Counted from the stretch's first letter, positions 16,565-24,931 are shown. The stretch: DNA of 64,000 nt from Pedobacter sp. Leaf216 (GCF_001421515.1 NZ_LMKM01000012.1:83588-147587), one strand, 5' to 3'. Translations and numbers: made by a program. The notes: generated from the letters alone by a model not told the origin.

Positions 16565-18985
16565 GTGCAAAAACTATTTGTCTTTTTATTTCTTCTAATC
16601 AGTCCAGTATTTTTATTCGGTCAGCAACCTGCTTCGAAGATTAAAATCGTTTCATTTGCAAAGATAACCGGAGATACCAAGAAAAAAATAAGTTACCTCC
16701 GTAACCCTGTTTTCCAGCAGGATAATGCAACATTAACTTGTGATAGTGCCATTTTTTACAGCGAGCGGAATTACTTTGAGGCTTTTAAGAATGTGCACAT
16801 CAACCAGCTTACCACCGATATTTATTCTGATCAATTGGAGTATGATGGAAATAAAAAACATGCCCATTTGACCGGTAATGTAAAAATGATCGATCCCACA
16901 TCGATCTTAACCACCAATATTTTAGATTATAATACACTCAGTAAAATTGGCACATATACCAGTGGCGGTAAAATTGTTAATAAGGAAGTAACGCTGACAA
17001 GTAAAAACGGCTATTATTTTAGCAATTCGAACGATGCCTATTTTAGATATGATGTAGTGGTAGTTACGCCGCAATCGGTTATCAAATCGGATACGATGAG
17101 TTACAATACGCAAAGCAAGTGGACTTTTTTCTATGGCCCGACCAACATCAAAGGAAAAGACGATAACCTGTATACTGAAAACGGACAGTACAATACACTG
17201 AGCGAAGATGCCTTTTTCGGAAAGAAAAATTTATACACTCAGGGTACCAGATCGTTAAAAGGAGATAGTTTATATTATTACGGCAAAAAAGGAATTGGCA
17301 AAGCTGTAAAGAATATTGTTTTTTCTGATACAAAAGATAAAATGAAAATGTTTGGCGATTTGGGTTATTATTATAAACTGGATCAGCGGACATTGGTTAC
17401 CCGAAATGCCTACCTGGGGATAGGAACCGAAGATTCTATCATGGTGAAGAACAAAAAAAGGCCTGATAGTTTATGGATGGGTGCGGATACCTTGGAAACT
17501 CAAATGGTATTGCAAAAAACGTTAAAACTGATTCCTAAAATTTCTATAAAAGCCGACAATCAGGTTGGTGAAGATGATGAAGACACTGGAGAAAAGAAAG
17601 CAAAAGGTGAGGCAAAATATAAACCTGAGGCTGAATCTAGTCAAAAAGAAGATAAAAATAAGCGTAAAAACAGTAAAGCAGATAAAAAGAAAAAGAATAA
17701 AGACGACGAAAAAGATGATCCGCTTAACCTGAAAGATAAAAATATCGACAGTTTAAAATCAAAAATAGATTCGCTCGGAAAAGGATTGCCGAAAATTGCG
17801 CTGGATAGCCTACAAAAAAACAATGTTTTAAAAAACAAGGCAGATTCTATTGTTAAAAACTTACCGAAACTAAAAATAGATAGCCTGCAGAAAAAATTAA
17901 CGGATAAAATTGGTCCGGCTATAAAAGTTATTTCAAAAACAAAGGTAGATAGTTTACAGAAAAAACTGACTGATAAAGCTACACCAATCGTTAAAGATTT
18001 ATCGAAAACAAAAATTGATAGTCTGCAAAAAAAGGCAATTAAAACTGGTGTTAAAGATAGTTTGACAAAAGTTATAGCGAATTTGAAAACAGGCAAGCCA
18101 AACGATACTGCAAAATTTAATCCGGCAGATACCGTTCAAACCCGTATTATTAAGGCTTATCATGGTGTTAAAATTTTTAAAACTAACATACAAGCTAAAA
18201 CTGATAGCCTTTTTTATACCAGTGCCGATTCTACTTTGCGCTGCTATAGTAACCCAATTATATGGTCGGAAGGCTCGCAACAGGTGGGTGATACCATTTT
18301 TGTTCAGTTTAAGAACAAAAAGCTGAATAATTTACAAGCCTTCAGAAATGCATTTTTAGTGAATACGCCAAAAGATTCATTAAGGTTTAACCAGATAAAA
18401 GGGAGGTTAATGACTGGTTTCTTTTATAATGGAAAACTTAAAAATCTATATGTTGATGGCAATGCTGAAAGTATATATTATACACAGGATGATAGCACGA
18501 AAGTGTATAAAGAGATGAACCAAACGCTGAGCAGCAGGATAAAATTCATTTTTAAGGATAAAGAAAATGCAATTGAAGACATTGTTTACATAAAAGGTGT
18601 AGAGGGAGCTTTAAATCCAGAAAATACCATTGCAAAAGACCATGTTTTAAAAGGATTTTCATGGAAACCAACAGAACGCCCAAAATCCAAAAAGGACGCG
18701 GTTGGCTCATCAGGAAAGGCTAAGCCCAAAGCAAAGGCTAAAACCGTTTCAGGTAAGCCTGCAGTAGCTATAAAGGCGACAAAGCCAGTCAAAACTGCAC
18801 CAACTACTGTTGTTAAACCAAAAATTACCACAGGAAAAGACAGTTTAAATCTGGATAAAAAACTGCCTCAAACCAAACCGGCAGACACCAGTAATTTTGG
18901 TATCAAACCTATTTTGCCAAAAAGGGACTCTATGCAAACGAAAAAAGATTCAATACAGGTAAAAAAGGTAGCGGGCAAGATGTAG
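16565..18985 (+). CDS. OstA-like periplasmic protein with internal repeat tract
   Basis: An exported protein of 806 residues related to the OstA/LptA-LptD N-domain, the periplasmic beta-jellyroll family of lipopolysaccharide transport. The signal peptide ends near LFGQ. Residues about 25-300 contain repeated OstA strands (DNATLTCDSAIFYSERN, LEYDGNKKHAHLTGNVKM), and a second OstA-type segment lies at about 535-700 (ADSTLRCYSNPIIWSEGSQQ). Between them, residues 340-510 are a charged insert with a poly-Lys/Glu stretch and repeats of KIDSLQKKLTDK. The C-terminus is rich in Lys, Pro and Ala. Bacteroidota OstA-like proteins are usually about 550 residues, so the insert is extra. Translation starts at GTG 16565. 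Confidence 0.82.
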   Translation: MQKLFVFLFLLISPVFLFGQQPASKIKIVSFAKITGDTKKKISYLRNPVFQQDNATLTCDSAIFYSERNYFEAFKNVHINQLTTDIYSDQLEYDGNKKHAHLTGNVKMIDPTSILTTNILDYNTLSKIGTYTSGGKIVNKEVTLTSKNGYYFSNSNDAYFRYDVVVVTPQSVIKSDTMSYNTQSKWTFFYGPTNIKGKDDNLYTENGQYNTLSEDAFFGKKNLYTQGTRSLKGDSLYYYGKKGIGKAVKNIVFSDTKDKMKMFGDLGYYYKLDQRTLVTRNAYLGIGTEDSIMVKNKKRPDSLWMGADTLETQMVLQKTLKLIPKISIKADNQVGEDDEDTGEKKAKGEAKYKPEAESSQKEDKNKRKNSKADKKKKNKDDEKDDPLNLKDKNIDSLKSKIDSLGKGLPKIALDSLQKNNVLKNKADSIVKNLPKLKIDSLQKKLTDKIGPAIKVISKTKVDSLQKKLTDKATPIVKDLSKTKIDSLQKKAIKTGVKDSLTKVIANLKTGKPNDTAKFNPADTVQTRIIKAYHGVKIFKTNIQAKTDSLFYTSADSTLRCYSNPIIWSEGSQQVGDTIFVQFKNKKLNNLQAFRNAFLVNTPKDSLRFNQIKGRLMTGFFYNGKLKNLYVDGNAESIYYTQDDSTKVYKEMNQTLSSRIKFIFKDKENAIEDIVYIKGVEGALNPENTIAKDHVLKGFSWKPTERPKSKKDAVGSSGKAKPKAKAKTVSGKPAVAIKATKPVKTAPTTVVKPKITTGKDSLNLDKKLPQTKPADTSNFGIKPILPKRDSMQTKKDSIQVKKVAGKM
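17740..18065 (+). repeat. Coding repeats of the KIDSLQKK type in the OstA-like gene
   Basis: At least five degenerate copies of a 20-25 codon unit with cores SLKSKIDSLGK, LKIDSLQKKLTDK, KVDSLQKKLTDK and KIDSLQKK. The predicted peptide is strongly helical and basic. DNA copies share AGATAGTCTGCAGAAAAAA-like stretches. Confidence 0.75.
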
Positions 18986-19023
18986 TTTTTTGCTATTCAT
19001 TAAATTAATGGTTAAATTTATTT

Positions 19024-19245
19024 ATGGATTTACAATCAGAAAAACTAAGTGTACTTCAACAGATTATTAATTCGGATGATGAAAGTTTAATCAGGGATAT
19101 TAAATCATTAATTATTGCAAGGGATATTGATTGGTTTGATGAATTGAACGATAGTCAGAAAAATGATATTTTTGAAGGAATAAGCCAATTAGATCGTGGT
19201 GAAAGTTTTAGCCATGAAGAGGCGAAAAAAAGGTTTAGTATTTAA
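19024..19245 (+). CDS. Type II antitoxin, addiction-module component
   Basis: A 73-residue acidic protein resembling the short unstable-antitoxin family (addiction module component, Pfam Unstab_antitox): an N-terminal helix LQQIINSDDESLIRDIKSL, then WFDELNDSQKNDIFEGISQLDRGESFSHEEAKKRF. The C-terminal GESFSHEEAKKRF corresponds to the part that folds onto the toxin. Its stop overlaps the start of the next frame (TAATG at 19243-19247), the usual translationally coupled arrangement with a RelE/ParE toxin. The partner is interrupted here. No DNA-binding domain is clear in it, so autoregulation is uncertain. Confidence 0.8.
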   Translation: MDLQSEKLSVLQQIINSDDESLIRDIKSLIIARDIDWFDELNDSQKNDIFEGISQLDRGESFSHEEAKKRFSI

Positions 19246-19547
19246 TGACTATTATTTGGTCTGAAAAAGCAGGCGAGACCTTTCAAAAAAATATTGATTA
19301 ACTAAAGGAAAACTGGACTGAAGTTGAAGTAAAAAAATTCATTATCACGGTATTTACATATCTTGAAACACTATCTGAAGAACCACTAATTTCTAGAAAA
19401 ACCTATAAGACAAAAAATACGCACATAGGTTTTATCATCCCTCACATATCAGTTGTTTACCGAATTAAACCCAAAAAAGATATCTTAGAGATTGTAACTT
19501 TTATAGACAATCGACAAAGTGGCAAAAGGAAGAAAAGATTCTTATAA
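19245..19547 (+). pseudogene. ParE/RelE-type toxin gene with an in-frame stop codon
   Basis: Reading from the ATG at 19245, which overlaps the antitoxin stop, gives MTIIWSEKAGETFQKNID and then TAA at 19299-19301. The same frame continues without any other stop for 81 codons, ending at TAA 19545-19547. The combined 100 codons match a ParE/RelE fold: a helical N-terminus, LKENWTEVEVKKFI, the strand HISVVYRIKPKKDILEIV, and the family ending TFIDNRQSGKRKKRF. A Tyr codon at the stop position (TAT or TAC to TAA, one base) would restore it; Tyr is common there in the family. No later ATG is available for a restart. The 3' end abuts the rdgB stop inside TTATAA at 19542-19547. Confidence 0.85.
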
Positions 19548-20120
19548 TTGCCCTTTCAAAAACTCCATCATCTTTCTAAGTGCAATCGCCCTATGACTGA
19601 TTTTATTTTTTTCCGCCAGATCCATTTCGGCAAAAGTTGATTCATAACCATCTGGCTCGAAAATCGGATCATATCCAAAGCCGTTTGAACCAGATAGCGT
19701 TGTCCGGATTGTGCCTTCAATTGTGCCTTCAAAAATATGATTTTCACCATTTTGCATTAAGGAAATTACGGTTTTAAACCGTGCTTTTCTATTGGCAATG
19801 CCTTCAAGTTTTTTTAAAACCAGCTGAATATTTTCTATATTATCACGGCTTCCTGAATACCTGGCAGAGTAAACCCCGGGCTCATTATTTAATGCCTCAA
19901 TTTCCAAACCACTATCATCAGCAAAACAATCCAGGTTAAAATGCGCTACTACATAACTGCTTTTTAGGGTTGCGTTTCCTTCAAAAGTATCAGCCGTTTC
20001 AGGAATATCAACCAGGCAGCCAATATCTTCCAAATTCAGAATTTCATACTTACCTTCAAGTGCAGCACGTATTTCTTCAGTTTTATGTTGGTTATTTGTA
20101 GCAAAAACAAGTTTTTTCAT
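19542..20120 (-). CDS. rdgB: Non-canonical purine NTP pyrophosphatase (RdgB/HAM1)
   Basis: House-cleaning enzyme that converts dITP, ITP and XTP to monophosphates so they do not enter nucleic acids. 192 residues, normal length. Signatures: N-terminal VFATNNQHKTEEI for nucleotide binding, FADDSGLEIEALNNEPGVYSARYSG with the metal-binding acidic pair, and NGFGYDPIFEP and SHRAIALRKM near the C-terminus. Cytoplasmic. It is convergent with the toxin pseudogene: the two stop codons sit side by side in a TTATAA sequence. A gene of unknown function lies 95 bp upstream on the same strand. Confidence 0.96.
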   Translation of the reverse strand: MKKLVFATNNQHKTEEIRAALEGKYEILNLEDIGCLVDIPETADTFEGNATLKSSYVVAHFNLDCFADDSGLEIEALNNEPGVYSARYSGSRDNIENIQLVLKKLEGIANRKARFKTVISLMQNGENHIFEGTIEGTIRTTLSGSNGFGYDPIFEPDGYESTFAEMDLAEKNKISHRAIALRKMMEFLKGQL

Positions 20121-20215
20121 TGAAATATTGGGCGTTTTTAAATTGGAATGTTTAGAAATTTTTGAGGTTGCTACAAAAATATTAATGCCTCCTCATTATT
20201 TACCATTATACAGGC

Positions 20216-20869
20216 TTATTTGATTTTCTGAAGATGCCCCCACAGCAATTTTTTTGCGGTTATATCACTTTCAAGATGATGAAGATTAGGGGCGAAAATT
20301 ATTCTGGTGCTTTCGTGAACGATAATTTCATTTTGCCAGCTAAGGTTTAATTTAAGTTCGGCAACTTCCACTCCAAACGATAACATAATAAGGGGTTTAA
20401 AAAACCTGTGCAAAGTTTGATAATCAGTGCCGGTGTAATTTGCATAGTTTAAAATGGCAAAGTCTGGCGTACCCAAATCTACTGCTTTGACTATTTTCCT
20501 CAGCAGTTCCCTTCCCTGTTCGCTACTAACATCGTTCTGATTGTCGTTCACTAAAATCAATACCGATTTTTTATTTCCGCCTAAAAATTTAAACGTTTTT
20601 TCGGTAAGCGGTTCTGCCACAATCTGCGGAATTTCAGGTTCTTGCGTATTAACTTTCGGTATATTTGTAGCATTAATCTGAGGAATTTGCGCTATTTCCG
20701 GTTTTAAAACAGATTCTTTTACTTCGGTAACTGAAACATTTTCGTCAGCAAAAACTGGCTCAGGATTACCTAAAGGCAGAATTTCTACGCTTTCATCCTT
20801 AACCAAAAAAACCTCTTCAGTAAAAAATAAGCGTAAAGCATTCGCATTGTTGGTAACCTGGTTTTCCAT
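20216..20869 (-). CDS. Uncharacterised protein with UDG-fold-like C-terminal domain
   Basis: I do not recognise a characterised family. The 217 residues fall in two parts. Residues 1-95 are an acidic, Pro- and Val-rich segment of low order. Residues 96-217 look like an alpha/beta domain: KSVLILVNDNQ, a helix, FAILNYANYTG, PLIMLSFGVEVAELKL, RIIFAPNLHHLESD, and a closing AKKLLWGHLQKI. The last pattern, hydrophobic strand then P-x-LHHLE then K-x-x-LW-x-x-L, resembles the end of uracil-DNA-glycosylase-fold proteins, but the catalytic motifs of the glycosylases are missing. A non-enzymatic fold relative, such as a polymerase accessory subunit, is possible but only a guess. It lies just upstream of rdgB on the same strand. 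Confidence 0.6.
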   Translation of the reverse strand: MENQVTNNANALRLFFTEEVFLVKDESVEILPLGNPEPVFADENVSVTEVKESVLKPEIAQIPQINATNIPKVNTQEPEIPQIVAEPLTEKTFKFLGGNKKSVLILVNDNQNDVSSEQGRELLRKIVKAVDLGTPDFAILNYANYTGTDYQTLHRFFKPLIMLSFGVEVAELKLNLSWQNEIIVHESTRIIFAPNLHHLESDITAKKLLWGHLQKIK

Positions 20870-20934
20870 TCGTATTTTTGTTGAATAATAATATCTGTTA
20901 AAATTAGTTAAATATCTTATAATAGCGCCGCTAA

Positions 20935-21561
20935 TTGTTACTTTTATCCCTTAAAATTTATAGAGTGCTCTGCGTGAGGAAAGCTTATTGCCTATTTATT
21001 TTCAGCCTTATTTACAGCATTTCGTTTGCACAAAACGTTGCTGTGGTAAACGGTAAATCGATAAGTGCCAAGGAGTTTATGTGGGCCTACAAAAAAAGCC
21101 ATAATGGCAACATTAGTGCGGCTTATGATACCTTACAAACGTATTTAAACTTGTATATAAATTTTAAACTTAAAGTTTTGGATGCCCGTGATATGGGTTT
21201 GGATAAAAATGCCAGTTATCAGGAAGAAATTAAAACTTATGAGGACGCATTAACCACGCATAAGAAAGTTGGGGGAAGTAATAAAGACCGCGATTTTTTA
21301 TTGAACGAATATCGCGAGGGCGTTTTAATGTTCAATGTTTCGGAACAAAAAATTTGGAATAAGGCTCAGGAAGATGAACAGGCGATACTTGATTTTTACA
21401 CTACGAACCAACAAAATTACAATAAACCTTTAAGTGAAGTTAGAGGAGAGGTGATTGCCGATTACCAGCTTAGCTTAGAAGATAAATGGCTTAAAAGCCT
21501 TAAACAAAAATATCAGGTCAAGATTAACGAAAACGAGCTTAAAAAACTCGCCAAATTGTAA
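20935..21561 (+). CDS. Short SurA-like chaperone lacking its PPIase domain
   Basis: A secreted protein of 208 residues. The signal peptide ends near ISFAQ, then AVVNGKSISAKEFMWAYKKSH, a SurA_N-type helical chaperone segment. The C-terminal part (DFLLNEYREGVLMFNVSEQKIW, then KPLSEVRGEVIADYQ and a closing ENEL tail) matches the end of long Bacteroidota parvulin-type isomerases. In those, one or more parvulin domains of about 100 residues lie between these parts; here they are joined directly through HKKVGGSNKDRD. So it would keep the chaperone fold but not the isomerase. It is followed 53 bp later by a complete SurA homologue, suggesting a shared role in outer-membrane protein delivery. Confidence 0.75.
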   Translation: MLLLSLKIYRVLCVRKAYCLFIFSLIYSISFAQNVAVVNGKSISAKEFMWAYKKSHNGNISAAYDTLQTYLNLYINFKLKVLDARDMGLDKNASYQEEIKTYEDALTTHKKVGGSNKDRDFLLNEYREGVLMFNVSEQKIWNKAQEDEQAILDFYTTNQQNYNKPLSEVRGEVIADYQLSLEDKWLKSLKQKYQVKINENELKKLAKL

Positions 21562-21614
21562 CCGATCTGATTTTAAAACCATTAGTATTAAATTTGCAAA
21601 ATATAATAAATAGA

Positions 21615-22973
21615 ATGAAGAAAGTTTTTTTAGTAGCAACCGCTTTAATTTGCCTGTTCTTAAACAGTTTCGCGCAAAAGCATACCGTTGATAAAGTTGC
21701 TGCTGTTGTAGGAAACAATATTATCCTGCTATCAGATTTAAACCAACAATACACACAATATCTTTACCAGGGAAACCAACCAAATAATGATATTAAATGC
21801 AAAATTTTACAACAAACCTTAACCCAAAAACTACTTAAACAACAAGCTGAAATCGATTCGGTAATGGTTGAAGATGGTGCAGTTGATGATGAGGTTAACA
21901 AACGCATGCGTTACAGTATGCAACGTGCCGGTGGACAGGAGCGTTTAGAGCAATTTTTAAACAAATCGGTTCTTCAGTATAAAGATGAGATCAGACCATC
22001 CGTAAAAGATGAGTTGATTGCGCAGAAAATGCAGCAAAAAATCACAGAAAACATCAATGTTACCCCAATGGAGGTTGAAAAATATTTCAAAACGCTGGGA
22101 GATAGCATTCCTGAATTTAATACAGAGGTAGAAGTTGGTGAGGTGGTTTTGAATCCTCAGTTAACAAGAGCAGAAAAACAAAAATTCCGCGATAAAATTG
22201 AAGCCCTTCGTTTAAGGGTTAAAAGCGGCGAAGATATGGGCGTTTTGGCTAAAACCTATTCTGAAGATCCAGGTTCTGCCGCCGATGGTGGTGATTATGG
22301 TTTTATCGACAGAAATACCATGGTTAAAGAATTTACAGCATGGGCTTTTAAATTAAAGGCCGGAGAAATTTCACCAGTGTTTGAAACTGATTATGGCTTC
22401 CACTTTTTGCAGGTGTTAGAGCGTAGAGGTGAACAAGTACACGTTAGGCATATTTTAATCATGCCTAAAACCACGCCAGAAAGTTTAACCCGTTTAAAAC
22501 TGCATGCAGATAGTATTTACAACAATATTATTGGCAAAAAATTGAGCTTTGCAGCAGCAGCAAACCTTTATTCTGACAATAAAGAAAGTAAATATAATGG
22601 CGGTATGATGCTTAATGCGGAAAATGTACAGGCTAGAAGTACTTTTATCCCGGTTGATAAATTAGATCCAACAATATTTTTGGTAATTGACACAATGAAA
22701 ATCGGTGGCATTTCTAAGCCAGATTTATTTACCGCAGCAGATGGAAAACAAGGTTACCGTATTTTATACTTAAAATCTAAAATACCTCCTCACAAAGCAA
22801 ATCTTGCGCAAGATTTTCCAAAAATCAGAGATGCCGCACAAAGTGATAAAATTAATCGTACTTTAAGCGAATGGTTTGAAAAACGTCGCGAAAGTACTTA
22901 CATTAAAATTGACGACGAATTTAATACCTGTGATGAATTAAAAATTTGGACTAAAACCACAGCCGCAAAATAA
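21615..22973 (+). CDS. surA: SurA-like periplasmic chaperone/peptidyl-prolyl isomerase
   Basis: Periplasmic folding factor for outer-membrane proteins, 452 residues from the chosen start. The signal peptide MKKVFLVATALICLFLNSFAQ is followed by a SurA_N region (VDKVAAVVGNNIILLSDLNQQY, typical), then two parvulin domains, the first around residues 165-270 (SEDPGSAADGGDYGFIDR, GEISPVFETDYGFHFLQV) and the second around 275-380 (VRHILIMPKTTPES, SDNKESKYNGGMM). The ATG at 21615 begins the signal peptide; the frame also opens earlier at 21594. It is the second of a tandem pair of SurA-type genes and is followed 5 bp later by a moxR gene. Confidence 0.92.
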   Translation: MKKVFLVATALICLFLNSFAQKHTVDKVAAVVGNNIILLSDLNQQYTQYLYQGNQPNNDIKCKILQQTLTQKLLKQQAEIDSVMVEDGAVDDEVNKRMRYSMQRAGGQERLEQFLNKSVLQYKDEIRPSVKDELIAQKMQQKITENINVTPMEVEKYFKTLGDSIPEFNTEVEVGEVVLNPQLTRAEKQKFRDKIEALRLRVKSGEDMGVLAKTYSEDPGSAADGGDYGFIDRNTMVKEFTAWAFKLKAGEISPVFETDYGFHFLQVLERRGEQVHVRHILIMPKTTPESLTRLKLHADSIYNNIIGKKLSFAAAANLYSDNKESKYNGGMMLNAENVQARSTFIPVDKLDPTIFLVIDTMKIGGISKPDLFTAADGKQGYRILYLKSKIPPHKANLAQDFPKIRDAAQSDKINRTLSEWFEKRRESTYIKIDDEFNTCDELKIWTKTTAAK

Positions 22974-22978
22974 CACCA

Positions 22979-23941
22979 ATGCAGTATAAGAACGAAGTAG
23001 AAGCTGTTGATGCACTTCATCAATCTTTCAACAATATTAAAGCCGAAATAAGCAAGGTAGTAGTTGGACAGGATGACATCATAAAATCTGTTTTAATCGC
23101 CATTTTTAGCAACGGACATTGTTTGTTGGTTGGCGTACCGGGATTAGCCAAAACTTTACTTGTACAAACTGTAGCTTCTGTTTTAGATCTCGATTTCAAT
23201 CGAATTCAGTTTACACCGGATTTAATGCCAAGCGACATTATTGGCGCAGAGATTTTAGGAGAAGACAGGCACTTTAAGTTTATAAAAGGGCCTGTTTTTT
23301 CTAATATTATCCTCGCTGATGAGATAAACCGTACCCCTCCAAAAACACAGGCCGCCTTGTTAGAAGCCATGCAAGAGAAATCGGTTACCGCAGCTGGGCA
23401 AACACATATTTTACCGAAACCTTTTTTCGTTTTGGCCACACAAAACCCAATTGAGCAGGAAGGAACTTATCCCCTACCCGAAGCGCAACTAGATCGTTTC
23501 ATGTTCAATATTCAGTTAAACTATCCTGCTTTTGCTGATGAATTGAATATTGTTAAAAACACCACCAGTAATAAAACCATTCAACTGCAAAAAATTATTC
23601 ATGCAGACGATATTCAATATTTTCAGAAACTGATCCGCGATATTCCCATTACAGATAATGTTTTGGAATATGCTGTAAAATTAGCTTCCAAAACCCGCCC
23701 GAACAGCGAATTTGCTACAGATGCGGTTAATAAATATATCAGCTGGGGTGCTGGCCCTCGTGCCTCTCAGTTTTTAGTACTGGGTGCAAAATGCCATGCC
23801 GCAGTAACTGGAAAATATTCTCCCGACATCGAAGATGTTAAAGCCGTTGCTGAACCTATTTTGCGCCACCGTATTGTGCGTAATTATCGCGCTGAAGCCG
23901 AAGGTTTGTCTATCGAAAAAATAATTAAAGACTTGTTGTAA
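22979..23941 (+). CDS. MoxR family AAA+ ATPase
   Basis: A chaperone-like AAA+ ATPase, 320 residues, the typical MoxR length. Walker A is GVPGLAKT at residues 52-59, Walker B is IILADEINRTPPKTQAALLEAMQE, and the sensor region ATQNPIEQEGTYPLPEAQLDRFMF is diagnostic of MoxR. C-terminal lid: WGAGPRASQFLVLGAK. MoxR ATPases usually work with VWA-domain and DUF58 proteins, but those genes are not next to it here. It starts 5 bp after the surA stop, so it is likely expressed with the two SurA-like genes and may assist in envelope assembly; that is inference. Confidence 0.93.
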   Translation: MQYKNEVEAVDALHQSFNNIKAEISKVVVGQDDIIKSVLIAIFSNGHCLLVGVPGLAKTLLVQTVASVLDLDFNRIQFTPDLMPSDIIGAEILGEDRHFKFIKGPVFSNIILADEINRTPPKTQAALLEAMQEKSVTAAGQTHILPKPFFVLATQNPIEQEGTYPLPEAQLDRFMFNIQLNYPAFADELNIVKNTTSNKTIQLQKIIHADDIQYFQKLIRDIPITDNVLEYAVKLASKTRPNSEFATDAVNKYISWGAGPRASQFLVLGAKCHAAVTGKYSPDIEDVKAVAEPILRHRIVRNYRAEAEGLSIEKIIKDLL

Positions 23942-24028
23942 TCAGCGAAATTTATAATTCTTGCACTAAAGGATTATAAATCAACATTAAAGTAGTTAGT
24001 GGTTCCAAATGGTGACCAACTAAATTAT

Positions 24029-24036
24029 TATATTTG
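24029..24036 (+). promoter_or_regulatory. -7 box before the DinB gene
   Basis: TATATTTG matches TAnnTTTG and ends 6 bp before the ATG at 24043. No convincing TTG at the right spacing, so this is a weak call. If used, the mRNA has almost no leader. Confidence 0.4.
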
Positions 24037-24042
24037 TTTAAG

Positions 24043-24528
24043 ATGGATACCAACAACCTCACCGGTGCAATTGCCGCACTAATGGACGAATATAAAAAGG
24101 CAGTTGATGAACTGATAATAGTTATCAGACCAATCAACCCGCAGCAACTGCTTAAAACCATTGAGCCAGTTAGTTCAAATACAGATTGCATTTCCATCCA
24201 AACCATTTTAACGCATGTAGCGGCTTCAATGTTCAGTTACGCAATATATATCGAAAACTCAGTCGGATTGCATACCATTAGACCAGAACGGCAAGAATTT
24301 GATGAAGTACTACCCTATATTTCCCTTATCCAGGAAGCACTTAACTATAATGAGGACTTTTTCAACCGAAATCCTAATATTACAATGGAAGAGCTAAATC
24401 CAGCCAGGAAAATAAATACACGATGGGGACAGCAGTATGACGTAGAACAAATGCTTGAGCATGCCATTGTTCATATATTACGGCACAGGCGGCAAATTAA
24501 GAATGCTTTAGCTCAATTTAATTCATAA
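24043..24528 (+). CDS. DinB/YfiT-like four-helix-bundle protein
   Basis: A cytoplasmic 161-residue protein of the DinB superfamily. The fold is four long helices with metal-binding histidines: HVAASMFSYAIYIENS carries the first (TILTHV), and the second pair lies in MLEHAIVHILRHRRQIKNAL near the C-terminus. Some relatives are bacillithiol-S-transferases or metal hydrolases; since this genome carries bshA, a thiol-transferase role is possible but unproven. The ATG at 24043 follows a -7-like box directly; the frame also opens at TTG 24034. It stands alone. Confidence 0.85.
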   Translation: MDTNNLTGAIAALMDEYKKAVDELIIVIRPINPQQLLKTIEPVSSNTDCISIQTILTHVAASMFSYAIYIENSVGLHTIRPERQEFDEVLPYISLIQEALNYNEDFFNRNPNITMEELNPARKINTRWGQQYDVEQMLEHAIVHILRHRRQIKNALAQFNS

Positions 24529-24688
24529 AACGAATTGTTAACAGCACAATTATTAAAATTATATCTCTTGTCTTTTAATTTCTTGCGCTACCTAAAATAC
24601 AATTGGTCAAATTACGCTTATTTTAATTTTGTTAGTATCTTTACCACTTAATTACAAAGCATAAATCTTTAAATCAAAAATATTCGAT

Positions 24689-24880
24689 ATGTCAGCTCAC
24701 GATTCACACGCACCGGTTCATCAAACTAAAGGCATTTGGGCATTACCATTAACGGCTTGGATTATTGTTTTAATCCTTCTTTTAGCTTTTACAAGACCAA
24801 TTTTCCACCATGAAAAAGAAACTTCTTCTCACGAGAAAACTGAGGTAAACCATACAGAAGCTCCTGAATCACACCACTAG
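24689..24880 (+). CDS. Small His-rich membrane protein of unknown function
   Basis: A 63-residue protein with one predicted membrane helix (ALPLTAWIIVLILLLAFT, residues about 18-35). His-rich hydrophilic ends flank it: SAHDSHAPVHQ before, and HHEKETSSHEKTEVNHTEAPESHH after. I do not recognise a characterised family. The His and Glu clusters could bind a metal. The reading frame is supported by the ATG after a purine-rich stretch and by a strong terminator 27 bp after the stop. No close neighbour suggests a function. Confidence 0.65.
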   Translation: MSAHDSHAPVHQTKGIWALPLTAWIIVLILLLAFTRPIFHHEKETSSHEKTEVNHTEAPESHH

Positions 24881-24899
24881 GCATAGCTCAAGAGAAAAA

Positions 24900-24931
24900 T
24901 AAAAAAAGCGCTGAAACCAGCGCTTTTTTTA
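24900..24931 (+). terminator. Terminator after the His-rich membrane protein gene
   Basis: AGCGCTG (24907-24913), loop AAAC, CAGCGCT (24918-24924), then seven T. The matching A-run on the other side means it can also work on the minus strand for the converging GDPD gene. Confidence 0.88.
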
